Below, piece by piece: positions 1 through 7,204 of a DNA stretch of 64,000 bases (positions within the stretch are counted from its first letter, which is position 1; the number at the start of each line of letters is the position of its first letter). Source of the stretch: SG8-38 sp963842915 (lineage in GTDB: Bacteria; Myxococcota_A; Polyangia; Polyangiales; Houyiibacteriaceae); the NCBI GenBank assembly GCA_963842915.1, contig CAWJII010000010.1, positions 248,001 to 312,000 of the forward strand. Direction: 5' to 3'. The translations under genes and the position numbers were made by a program. A model generated the notes under the pieces. That model saw only the letters and a program-made list of their open reading frames with translations. It was not told where the DNA came from and did no database searches.

Positions 1-454
1 CTTTGCCAGAGAGACGCTTTTCCTCTGCGGCGCTCCGGGCGACGTGGAAGTCTGCGTGAAGGCCAACGACGGCGACCCGAGCTGCGACGTGGAGACCTGC
101 ATCACGATCAAGTGTCCGAGCACCATCCCCGCAAACGTCTGCCCGAATCTGAACGTCATCAACGCGATTCCTTCGGTCATCCGATCGCCCGCAACGAGCA
201 CCCTGGTGCAGACTCGCGGCTGGGACAACGACCTGCAGCCCATGCCGCTGCTTCTCACCTTGAGCGCGCTCTGGGGTAGCTTCGAGAATACCGAAAACAT
301 GCCCGGCAGCGGCACCGTCGTTCAGCAGAATGCCACTTACATTTGCGACCGTCCCGGCGACGTCGAGGTCTGCGTCGATGCGACCGATGGCGCCTGCACG
401 AAGACGCTCTGCACGAACATCATCTGTCCGGACGACATCCCGACGCCTCCCTAG
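1..454 (+). CDS. Cys-rich Ig-like surface protein, C-terminal part (5' truncated by window edge)
   Basis: The frame is open from the left edge, so only the last 151 codons are present and the true start lies outside. Two related modules are visible. DVEVCVKANDG (from about codon 14) and DVEVCVDATDG (from about codon 120) are each followed by a second Cys pair ending in KCP or ICP. The segment between them resembles the all-beta module of the lipoprotein at 9881-10924, which also carries a paired-Cys pattern ending in NCVPD. That suggests repeated Ig/cadherin-like extracellular domains held by disulfides. No catalytic motif is seen. A surface or exported structural role is inferred from composition only. 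Confidence 0.7.
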   Translation, partial: FARETLFLCGAPGDVEVCVKANDGDPSCDVETCITIKCPSTIPANVCPNLNVINAIPSVIRSPATSTLVQTRGWDNDLQPMPLLLTLSALWGSFENTENMPGSGTVVQQNATYICDRPGDVEVCVDATDGACTKTLCTNIICPDDIPTPP

Positions 455-483
455 CCGGCTGCTGCGCGACGCAAGGCGGCGAA

Positions 484-2379
484 CTAGCTGACCGTCAGTG
501 CGCGGCCCATGCGGGAGACCCCGAGATGCTCGCTGGCCTCGGAGTTGCGCCATGCGGGGGTTCCGGCAATCCAGACGTCGGTCACCACACCGTCGCTCCG
601 GTTGAGCATCTGCTCGGCGTCGACGGCCTCGCGATAGCCAAAGGTGGTGCTGGCCTCCGAGTCGTAAGCGCTGAGCGCGTCCGGGTCGATCAAGATCATG
701 TCAGCCTGCCGACCGGGCTCGATGGTGCCGAGGGTTTGCTCGACGCCCCAGAACTCAGCGGGTGCTCGCGTCAGGCGTCCAACGTGGTAGGCGACGCTTT
801 GCAATGAGCGTCGCTGCGCGATTTGGAGTCCGCGCAGGTTCGCGTCGTAGTAGGCCATGTTGGTCAGGTGGGCGCCCGAGTCGTTGAAGCCGGGAAGCGT
901 CTGCGGGTCGAACAGAACGCGAGCCATGCGCTCTTCGTCGTCATTCGCTGCGAGGACGTACCAGCGCAGATCCGTGTCGAAGTGGCGAAGCAGATGGATG
1001 ATGAATTCGCAATCGTCGCCGACCGGACGCGGGAAGCTCGCGAACACTTGGGCCTCGGCGTCGTTGCGAGGGCCGAGCCCGGTTCTACGAAGCCTTCCCT
1101 GTCCGCCGGGACGCGCCTGCCAGTCGAGCAGGCGCTCGTAAATGTCTTGAAGGGTCTCGCCCTCCCAGACCGGCACAGGCCGGTCGGTCATCACCATGTC
1201 CTTCAAATCGCGGCTGAAGCTGTCGTCCATGACATGGAGCCAGCGCTTGATGCGGGCTGTGGAGAAACCCTTTTTGTCGCGGTACCACATCTGGCGGAAG
1301 CGCTCGCGGTAGGCCGGGTCGTCGAGCAATGCCATGCGTGCGTCCCTGTCGACCAGGTCGATGGCGTTGAGCTCTCGTAGCGCGGGGAGCTCCTCGGCCA
1401 GAGGTGTGATGAGTCCGTCTGCATAGACTCGAAACGGAGCTGCTAGCGCCTGTAGTCTGAACTTGCCATCTACCAGGGGAGAATTGATGATCCGGGTGAG
1501 GACGACGCCCATGCGTGCGAGCGATCGGTTCGTGACCACATCGAGCGCGGCCACGGCGGTCACCTTGAGCGGCTTTCCGAAGAAGCGGCCGCTGCTGAGC
1601 ATGAACCAACGAAGGACGTTGTGCGGTTTGTCCTTCTCGGGGGTCGCCTGCCAGACGCGGCCGTAGCGGCGCACGACGTTGGTGAGGCGCTTGACCTCGG
1701 AGAAGGGCGCATGATTGGCGGGGATCCGGACCTCGCGATGTGGGTCGTCCGAGAGGTAGTGGAACGGAAGCATGTCGGTGGAGAAGCCCGCGTAGCCGTC
1801 CTTCATCGCCTGCTCGAGGATGCTTTCCATCGTCTCTAGGTCAGCCTCGTTGGGCTTCTCGCTGATCGCGCGCTCGAGCCCCATCGCTTCGATGCGCAGC
1901 ATGGAGTGCGGAATCATCGGCACGATGTTGGCGCCGAGCGGCATGTCGGCGAAATGCTCGAGATAGGCCTTGGGGTTGTCCCAGCTGATCTGTTCGGCAA
2001 CGCGTCGAAGGACGCTCTTGGGGATGTTCTCGACTCGAGCAAAGCAGGAGATCACCGGATCGTGTCCATCGCTGTTCTGACGGCCAAACGCAACGCCGAT
2101 CGAGCAGTTGGCCACGACCGCGGTGGTCGTGCCATGACGCACGACCTCGGTGAGCCCCGGGTCGAGCTCCACCTCCAGGTCTAGGTGCGTATGAATGTCC
2201 CAGAGGCCCGGCATGAGCCAGCAGCCCCTCGCATCGACGACTTCGCTGGCCTGGCTTGCGTCGAGGTCGGGGCCGACTTCCGCGACCTTTCCATCTGCGA
2301 TGGCAACGTCTTGCCGGCTGGGTGCCTCGGCACGGCCGTCAAACAGAAGCGCGTTCTTGATCAGGGTGTCCCAGTGCAT
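484..2379 (-). CDS. N-acyl-D-amino-acid deacylase-like amidohydrolase (amidohydrolase family 3)
   Basis: A 631-residue metal-dependent amidohydrolase of the COG3653 type. An N-terminal composite beta domain leads into LMPGLWDIHTHLD, where His63 and His65 are the usual metal ligands. GFNDSGAH and a C-terminal GTIEPGRQADMILID segment are typical of the family. Characterised members remove acyl groups from D-amino acids or cleave related amides in the cytoplasm. This protein is longer than classical D-aminoacylases (about 480 residues), as is common for this environmental subgroup, so the true substrate is open. There is no signal peptide. It is the last of three same-strand genes (LysR regulator, small membrane protein, this enzyme) with gaps of about 25-30 bases. 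Confidence 0.85.
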   Translation of the reverse strand: MHWDTLIKNALLFDGRAEAPSRQDVAIADGKVAEVGPDLDASQASEVVDARGCWLMPGLWDIHTHLDLEVELDPGLTEVVRHGTTTAVVANCSIGVAFGRQNSDGHDPVISCFARVENIPKSVLRRVAEQISWDNPKAYLEHFADMPLGANIVPMIPHSMLRIEAMGLERAISEKPNEADLETMESILEQAMKDGYAGFSTDMLPFHYLSDDPHREVRIPANHAPFSEVKRLTNVVRRYGRVWQATPEKDKPHNVLRWFMLSSGRFFGKPLKVTAVAALDVVTNRSLARMGVVLTRIINSPLVDGKFRLQALAAPFRVYADGLITPLAEELPALRELNAIDLVDRDARMALLDDPAYRERFRQMWYRDKKGFSTARIKRWLHVMDDSFSRDLKDMVMTDRPVPVWEGETLQDIYERLLDWQARPGGQGRLRRTGLGPRNDAEAQVFASFPRPVGDDCEFIIHLLRHFDTDLRWYVLAANDDEERMARVLFDPQTLPGFNDSGAHLTNMAYYDANLRGLQIAQRRSLQSVAYHVGRLTRAPAEFWGVEQTLGTIEPGRQADMILIDPDALSAYDSEASTTFGYREAVDAEQMLNRSDGVVTDVWIAGTPAWRNSEASEHLGVSRMGRALTVS

Positions 2380-2403
2380 GAGGTTGCATGTACAACAGCG
2401 GGG

Positions 2404-2663
2404 TCAGAATTCCAGGCGGCCCGCTTCGACGTTCCACTGAAGGCGGGCGCCCTGTTGGTTCCGTATGTCGCGTTGCAGTCGTCGCCTTTTGCCTTTGCGT
2501 ACGCCGAGCATGATGCCCGAGGTGATCATGCCGACCGCGGCGAAGCCGAAGATCGTCCCACCGGCGACTGGTTCGGCACCGTCGTGACGACTTCGGTGGA
2601 CTGCGCTTGTGCACGGCTCCCCGTGACCAAGACCAAGATCGAAGAGATGGCTACCCGCCTCAT
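2404..2663 (-). CDS. small exported/membrane protein, interrupted by a one-base frameshift
   Basis: Two adjacent frames together make one sensible protein of about 86 residues. From the ATG at 2663 the first frame reads a signal peptide (MRRVAISSILVLVTGSRAQA) and then QSTEVVTTVPNQSPV before it runs into junk. From the GGG run at 2557-2559 the neighbouring frame reads a glycine-rich transmembrane helix (GTIFGFAAVGMITSGIMLGV), a basic stretch (RKGKRRR) and a plausible C-terminus, AGRLEF, before a stop. Adding one G to that run joins them perfectly. The gene fills the space between the LysR gene and the deacylase on the same strand. It could be a sequencing or assembly deletion, a true pseudogene or a programmed shift. 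Family not recognised. Confidence 0.6.
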
Positions 2664-2694
2664 CGGCCGAGCGTACCGTGCCCCAAAGGTCTCT

Positions 2695-3588
2695 TCAACT
2701 CGGGGTGTGCAGGCGCTCGGAGAGGAAGTCGGCCAGCAGGCGAACGCGTTCGGGGATCTGCCTTGTGGAGTAGACGAGATGGACGGGCGGCGCGGGCAAG
2801 GACCAGTCAGGGAAGATCCGGACCAGCCGCCCTGCTCGCTCCCCTTGCGCGATGTGGAGCTCGGGCATCAGGCCGATGCCCTGCCCTGCCGCGACGAGCT
2901 CGACCATCGCGCCGTAGTCGTCGACGTTGACACGGCCCCGGACGGTGAGCTCCACGGACTGTTGCTCCTCGCCGCTGCCGCGCTCGAGGTGAAGGACCTG
3001 GGTCCGTCCCCGCCTTCGATACAGCACGAATGGATGGGCTTCGAGCTCGCTGACGTCGTCGCAGTCGATACCGTTTCCCGGATGTGCAGCGAGATGGAAG
3101 TGCGACGGCATGAGCTTTCGCGCAATGAGGTTGGGCTCGGTGACGCGCCCTGCCCGGACGGCAAGGTCGACCCGTTCCTGCACCAGGTCGACGAAGCGAT
3201 TGGTGAACACGAGGTCGAGCGAGATGTCGGGATAGCGCTCGAGGAACAGCACGAGCTCGCCCAGTAGAATCATCCGGCCGAGGTCGCTCGGCGCCGTGAG
3301 GCGAATGGTGCCGCGCGGCTGGGTGATGCTCTCTTCGATGGTCGCGACCGCGGTGTCCAAGACATCGATGGCGTCCACGACCGAATCGTAGAAGCGGCTG
3401 CCTTCCTCGGTCGGGGTCACACGGCGGGCGTCTCGGTGCACCAGTTTCGTGTCGAGCTGCTCCTCCAGGCGGGTCAGGCGGCGGCTCACGGTCGACTTGG
3501 GGACGGCCAAGTGCCTAGCGGCCGCAGCCAGGCTATTTCGCCGCATGACCTCGACAAAAGTTGCGATATTGTCCCGATCTGCGGCCAT
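2695..3588 (-). CDS. LysR-family transcriptional regulator, YhaJ-like by context
   Basis: A 297-residue LysR-type regulator. The N-terminal winged helix-turn-helix covers about residues 5-62 (SLAAAARHLAVPKSTVSRRL is the recognition region), followed by a periplasmic-binding-like effector domain (about 90-290). It is divergent from a pirin gene and a glutathionyl-hydroquinone reductase gene. E. coli yhaJ likewise sits next to yhaK (pirin) and near yqjG, and YhaJ responds to quinone-like aromatic compounds. By analogy this protein probably senses an electrophile or quinone and controls the divergent pair; this is inference. A perfect inverted repeat lies 14 bases upstream of its start. Confidence 0.88.
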   Translation of the reverse strand: MAADRDNIATFVEVMRRNSLAAAARHLAVPKSTVSRRLTRLEEQLDTKLVHRDARRVTPTEEGSRFYDSVVDAIDVLDTAVATIEESITQPRGTIRLTAPSDLGRMILLGELVLFLERYPDISLDLVFTNRFVDLVQERVDLAVRAGRVTEPNLIARKLMPSHFHLAAHPGNGIDCDDVSELEAHPFVLYRRRGRTQVLHLERGSGEEQQSVELTVRGRVNVDDYGAMVELVAAGQGIGLMPELHIAQGERAGRLVRIFPDWSLPAPPVHLVYSTRQIPERVRLLADFLSERLHTPS

Positions 3589-3601
3589 GTCCGCCTCTAT
3601 C

Positions 3602-3617
3602 GTTGCGTTTTCGCAAC
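3602..3617. promoter_or_regulatory. inverted repeat, candidate LysR operator
   Basis: GTTGCG-TTTT-CGCAAC is a perfect six-base dyad with a four-base spacer. It lies in the 86-base space between the divergent LysR gene and pirin gene, close to the LysR start. An autoregulatory operator is the simplest reading. A short hairpin in the LysR leader is the alternative. Confidence 0.45.
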
Positions 3618-3674
3618 CTTATGTCAATCGAACGCGGCCTGACGGCAGGGGCCCTTCGTCATTAGAGTCGGCAA

Positions 3675-4685
3675 GTGGTGAATGGCACTTCGCGACGGAG
3701 CGTGCTCGGGTGGATCGCTGCCGCGGGAGCGGCGGTGGCTGGCTGGGCGCTCGCCCCGAAGCTCTTTGGCCGTTCCAAGCCGGAGGCGAACATGCAGTCA
3801 ACAGCTCAAACCAAGCCCTCAGCGAGAGCCATGCAGGCGGTCTTTGCTCCGGGGCCTGAGCACTGGGTGGGTGACGGCTTCTATGTGAAGACGGTGTTCT
3901 GGCCTCAGATCGACGCGCAGATGTTGAGCCCGTTCCTTCTGCTCGATCATGCCGCGAGGAAGAGCTTTGACGCATCGCCCTATCGAAGGGGCGTGGGCGA
4001 GCACCCCCACCGCGGCTTCGAGACCGTGACCTTTGCCTACGAGGGAGAGGTCGAGCACCGGGACTCGGCGGGCGGCGGCGGGAGAATCGGACCGGGCGAC
4101 GTTCAGTGGATGACCGCCGCTTCCGGGGTGGTGCACGAAGAGAAGCATTCGCAGGCTTTTTCCGAACGCGGCGGCGACTTCGAGATGGTGCAGCTCTGGG
4201 TGAACCTACCGGCCAGCAAGAAGATGAGCGAGCCGCGCTACCAACCGCTGCTCGATCGGGAGTTCCCGCGCCTGCAACTCGGTGCGGCCGAGGCGCGGCT
4301 CGTCGCGGGTGAGCTGGGCGGCGAAAAGGGACCTGCTCGAACTCACACGCCGATCACGACCTTTGATCTTCGCTTTCACGAAGAAGGCAGCTCGGAGTTC
4401 GAGCTTCCCCTGGGCTGGACGACGCTGGTCTTCCCGCTCGAGGGTGACGTGACCGCGGGACCGCAGCGCGAGACGATCGCATCCAGACACTTCGGCGTGT
4501 TCGATCGCAGCGATGACGGTGCCGTGCAGCTCCATGCGAACGCGGGCGCGCGTGTACTGGTGCTTGCGGGAGAGCCGCTCGACGAGCCGGTGGTGGCCTA
4601 TGGGCCCTTCGTCATGAACACCCGAGAAGAAATCGGCCAGGCCTTCCGCGACTATCAGAGCGGCAGGATGGGCAAGCTTCTTTGA
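3675..4685 (+). CDS. pirin family protein (YhaK/PA-type) with Tat-like N-terminus
   Basis: A 336-residue bicupin. The pirin signature is clear: EHPHRGFETVTF supplies His110 and His112, and GVVHEEKH supplies His154 and Glu156, matching the spacing of the pirin metal site. Pirins are usually cytosolic or nuclear, and bacterial ones such as YhaK and YhhW act as quercetinases or redox sensors. Here about 50 extra residues precede the domain: SRRSVLGW followed by a hydrophobic Ala/Gly run, which looks like a twin-arginine export signal or membrane anchor. The start is GTG at 3675. It is followed 18 bases later by the glutathionyl-hydroquinone reductase gene, so the two are probably cotranscribed. 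Confidence 0.88.
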   Translation: MVNGTSRRSVLGWIAAAGAAVAGWALAPKLFGRSKPEANMQSTAQTKPSARAMQAVFAPGPEHWVGDGFYVKTVFWPQIDAQMLSPFLLLDHAARKSFDASPYRRGVGEHPHRGFETVTFAYEGEVEHRDSAGGGGRIGPGDVQWMTAASGVVHEEKHSQAFSERGGDFEMVQLWVNLPASKKMSEPRYQPLLDREFPRLQLGAAEARLVAGELGGEKGPARTHTPITTFDLRFHEEGSSEFELPLGWTTLVFPLEGDVTAGPQRETIASRHFGVFDRSDDGAVQLHANAGARVLVLAGEPLDEPVVAYGPFVMNTREEIGQAFRDYQSGRMGKLL

Positions 4686-4703
4686 AGATGAGGAAAGCAC
4701 GAC

Positions 4704-5705
4704 ATGGGAAAGCTAGTTGAAGGCGTTTGGCGCGACATTTGGTACGACACGAAAAGCACGGGCGGAAAGTTCGTGCGGGCCAACTCCAAGTTCAGGAACT
4801 GGATCACGGCGGACGGCGCGAACGCACCGAGCGGCAAGGCCTTCAAAGCCGAGGTCGGGCGGTATCACTTGTACGTGTCATACGCCTGCCCCTGGGCTCA
4901 CCGCGCACTGATCGCCCGGAAGCTCAAGGGCCTCGAGGACATGATCGGCGTCTCGGTCGTGAACCATTTCATGGGGGCGCAGGGCTGGACGTTCCACGAA
5001 GGAGACGGTGTGATTCCCGACCCGGTGCTGGACGCGGAGTTCTTGCACGAGCTCTATACCGCGGCTGACCCTCGCTTTAGCGGACGGGTGACCGTGCCGG
5101 TGCTCTGGGACAAGAAGACAGGCACCATCGTCAGCAACGAGTCTTCGGAGATCATCCGGATGTTCAACAGCGCGTTCGATCATCTCGGGGCAACGCCAGG
5201 CGACTTCTACCCCGAAGCGCTTCGCGACGAAATCGACGAGGTGAACGAGCGCGTCTACCACACAGTCAACAACGGGGTGTACAAGTGCGGCTTCGCGACG
5301 ACACAGCAAGCCTACGAAGAAGCGCTGGTGGCGCTCTTCGACACCCTGAATTGGCTCGAGGAGCGCCTTTCGAATCAGCGCTACCTGGTCGGTTCTCAGA
5401 TCACGGAAGCCGATTGGCGCCTCTTCACGACGCTGGTGCGTTTCGATGCCGTGTACGTCGGTCACTTCAAGACGAACCTCCGCAGGATCGTCGACTACCC
5501 AAACCTCTGGGCCTACACGCGCGAGCTCTTCCAAGTGCCGGGGGTCAGGGGCACCGTGAACATGCACCACATCAAGCAGCACTACTACGGCAGCCACGAG
5601 AGCATCAACCCGACGCGGATCGTGCCGATGGGTCCGGTGATCGACTTCAACGAACCCCACGGCCGCGAAACGATGCAGACTCCCTTGGTCGACGCCGCCG
5701 AGTGA
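4704..5705 (+). CDS. yqjG: glutathionyl-hydroquinone reductase (Xi-class GST)
   Basis: A 333-residue Xi-class glutathione transferase. The catalytic motif SYACPWAHRA places the active Cys at residue 62, as in E. coli YqjG (Cys63) and yeast Ecm4. The thioredoxin-like domain (about 45-165, with NESSEIIRMFN) is followed by the helical domain (about 180-310, with the ITEADWRLFTTLVRFD signature). These enzymes reduce glutathionyl-hydroquinones to hydroquinones in the cytoplasm. With the upstream pirin and the divergent LysR gene it forms a yhaJ/yhaK/yqjG-like set, pointing to quinone detoxification. The length is typical of the family. Confidence 0.93.
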   Translation: MGKLVEGVWRDIWYDTKSTGGKFVRANSKFRNWITADGANAPSGKAFKAEVGRYHLYVSYACPWAHRALIARKLKGLEDMIGVSVVNHFMGAQGWTFHEGDGVIPDPVLDAEFLHELYTAADPRFSGRVTVPVLWDKKTGTIVSNESSEIIRMFNSAFDHLGATPGDFYPEALRDEIDEVNERVYHTVNNGVYKCGFATTQQAYEEALVALFDTLNWLEERLSNQRYLVGSQITEADWRLFTTLVRFDAVYVGHFKTNLRRIVDYPNLWAYTRELFQVPGVRGTVNMHHIKQHYYGSHESINPTRIVPMGPVIDFNEPHGRETMQTPLVDAAE

Positions 5706-5712
5706 GCCTAGC

Positions 5713-6099
5713 TCAGCCCACTGAAGACAGGCGCCGAAGGGCCCACAAGCCCAAGGCGGCGCTCAGGAGCTCGTAGGCGATGGCCACGGCGTTGTACTGG
5801 TCGAGCTGAGCCGACATGAGGGCAGCCAGGATGCGGGCGCTGGCGTAGCCACCGAGCGCGGTAACCATCACGAGGAGGCCGGTGCGGACTTGAATCTTCT
5901 GCGAGGCGGCGGCAAAGAAGAAAAGCCCCAGGGCCATCGGCAAGCCGCCGTACTCGGCACGCACTTCGATGATCGAGCCTGGCGTCGGCATCGCGAGGCC
6001 GCTTTCGATCCCGATGGTGGCGGGATGAATGAAACAGACCAGGCCGTGGACGAAGAAGAACAGGCCGGTAACGGTGAGAACGATTCGCGCGAAAAGCAT
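5713..6099 (-). CDS. DUF4345-like small integral membrane protein
   Basis: A 128-residue protein with four predicted hydrophobic helices: FARIVLTVTGLFFFVHGL, a central LPMALGLFFFAAA, a third around LLVMVTALGGYASARIL and a C-terminal AIAYELLSAALGLWALRRL. Layout and the EYGGLPMALG segment resemble DUF4345 proteins, whose function is unknown. The frame stays open further upstream, but the ATG at 6099 is chosen because the longer form would add an unlikely soluble leader and overlap the divergent VOC gene's promoter. It is convergent with yqjG, with 7 bases between stops. Confidence 0.65.
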   Translation of the reverse strand: MLFARIVLTVTGLFFFVHGLVCFIHPATIGIESGLAMPTPGSIIEVRAEYGGLPMALGLFFFAAASQKIQVRTGLLVMVTALGGYASARILAALMSAQLDQYNAVAIAYELLSAALGLWALRRLSSVG

Positions 6100-6155
6100 G
6101 GAGGTCGCCGATAGTGTATCCTGCGCCTCGCTTCGAATGGAAGCACTGGAGTCCC

Positions 6156-7028
6156 ATGCCAAGACTGATAATCACGTTCGCCCTACTCTTCGCAGCCTCG
6201 ATTTCGGGATGCAGCCGCAGCACTAGCCTTCCTCCGCTCGTCGAGGGGCCCGCTACTTCGCAGATCCCCGGCAAGTTCGTCTGGCACAACTTGGTGACCG
6301 GCGACGGCGAAGCCGCCCGCAAGTTCTACGGCGAGCTCTTTGGCTGGGAGTTCGAGCTCAAGGACGAGGGCCGATACAGCGTCATCCGCTACCAGGGGCG
6401 CAACCTCGGCGGGATCCTCGACACGAGCAAGGAGGGCAAGACGGTGAAGGGAGGGCACTGGCTGAGCGCGATGTCTGTTCCCGACCTCGATGCGTCCCTC
6501 GCAGCCGTCGGCAAGGCCGGTGGCAAGCAGCTCGAGGCGCCGGTCGAGGTGTCCGGGGTCGGACGAATAGTCACCGTAGAGGATGCAGACGGCGCGGTGC
6601 TCCATCTCCTGGCCTCGAGTCAGGGGGACCCGCCCGACGCCGAACCAGCGGTTCACACTTGGCTCTGGCACGAGCTCCTCGCGAACCATCGCGACCTCGC
6701 GGTGGAGTTCTACCAAAGCGCGTTCGGCTACAGCGTCGAAGAGCTGAAGAAAAAGCCGGGCTCGGAGTACCGCGTCCTTTGGAGCTCGGGACAAGCGCGT
6801 GCCGGGATTCTGCAGAACCCGTTCGAGAAGACCCGCTCGGCTTGGATTCCGTACGTGCGCGTCGACGACCTGGCGGCGCTTGCCGAGCGCGTTCCAGGCC
6901 TCGGGGGCCGCGTGGTGCTTGCACCCAGGCCCGACGTCCGTGACGGGACTCTCGCCCTGGTCCTCGATCCTTCCGGCGCCCCACTTGCGCTTCAACAGTG
7001 GACGCCCGGGGCGGAGGTGAGCCCATGA
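6156..7028 (+). CDS. VOC-superfamily (glyoxalase-like) lipoprotein
   Basis: A 290-residue protein with a lipoprotein signal (MPRLIITFALLFAASISGC, lipobox ISGC). Two VOC/glyoxalase-type modules follow. The first starts at KFVWHNLVTGDGEAARKFYG and the second at VHTWLWHELLANHRDLAVEF; each has the W-F/Y-E pattern of bleomycin-resistance/glyoxalase folds. VOC enzymes bind a metal and act on diverse substrates, and no substrate can be read here. Attachment to a membrane is unusual for this superfamily. The start at 6156 is chosen over an in-frame ATG at 6114 because it begins the signal peptide. Its stop overlaps the start of the next gene (ATGA). Confidence 0.8.
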   Translation: MPRLIITFALLFAASISGCSRSTSLPPLVEGPATSQIPGKFVWHNLVTGDGEAARKFYGELFGWEFELKDEGRYSVIRYQGRNLGGILDTSKEGKTVKGGHWLSAMSVPDLDASLAAVGKAGGKQLEAPVEVSGVGRIVTVEDADGAVLHLLASSQGDPPDAEPAVHTWLWHELLANHRDLAVEFYQSAFGYSVEELKKKPGSEYRVLWSSGQARAGILQNPFEKTRSAWIPYVRVDDLAALAERVPGLGGRVVLAPRPDVRDGTLALVLDPSGAPLALQQWTPGAEVSP

Positions 7029-7204
7029 GACGCTTCATCGAGCGATTGGTCTTGCTGACGGTGCTGGTCTTCGCGTTCGCGGTCTGCGGTTGCTACGTAT
7101 CCGGCGGCTACGTGGGCTACGGCTCCACCCAGGACTACTACGGCGACGTGTTCTACACCGCACCCGTCGACCGCTACGGGTACGGGTTCTACGGGCATCC
7201 GTGA
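7025..7204 (+). CDS. small Tyr/Gly-rich lipoprotein
   Basis: A 59-residue protein. Its signal (about residues 1-22, ending FAVCGC) carries a lipobox-like Cys. The mature part is only about 37 residues and very rich in Tyr and Gly (YVSGGYVGYGSTQDYYG, then DRYGYGFYG). It is probably an envelope-anchored peptide of unknown role. It overlaps both neighbours by four bases (ATGA upstream, GTGA downstream), which argues that it is really translated. Confidence 0.65.
   Translation: MRRFIERLVLLTVLVFAFAVCGCYVSGGYVGYGSTQDYYGDVFYTAPVDRYGYGFYGHP

Noticed and set aside
5703..5715. TGAGC-CTA-GCTCA inverted repeat at the yqjG stop, considered as a bidirectional terminator
   Set aside because: The five-base stem with a three-base loop lacks a T-run on either strand; too weak to call.
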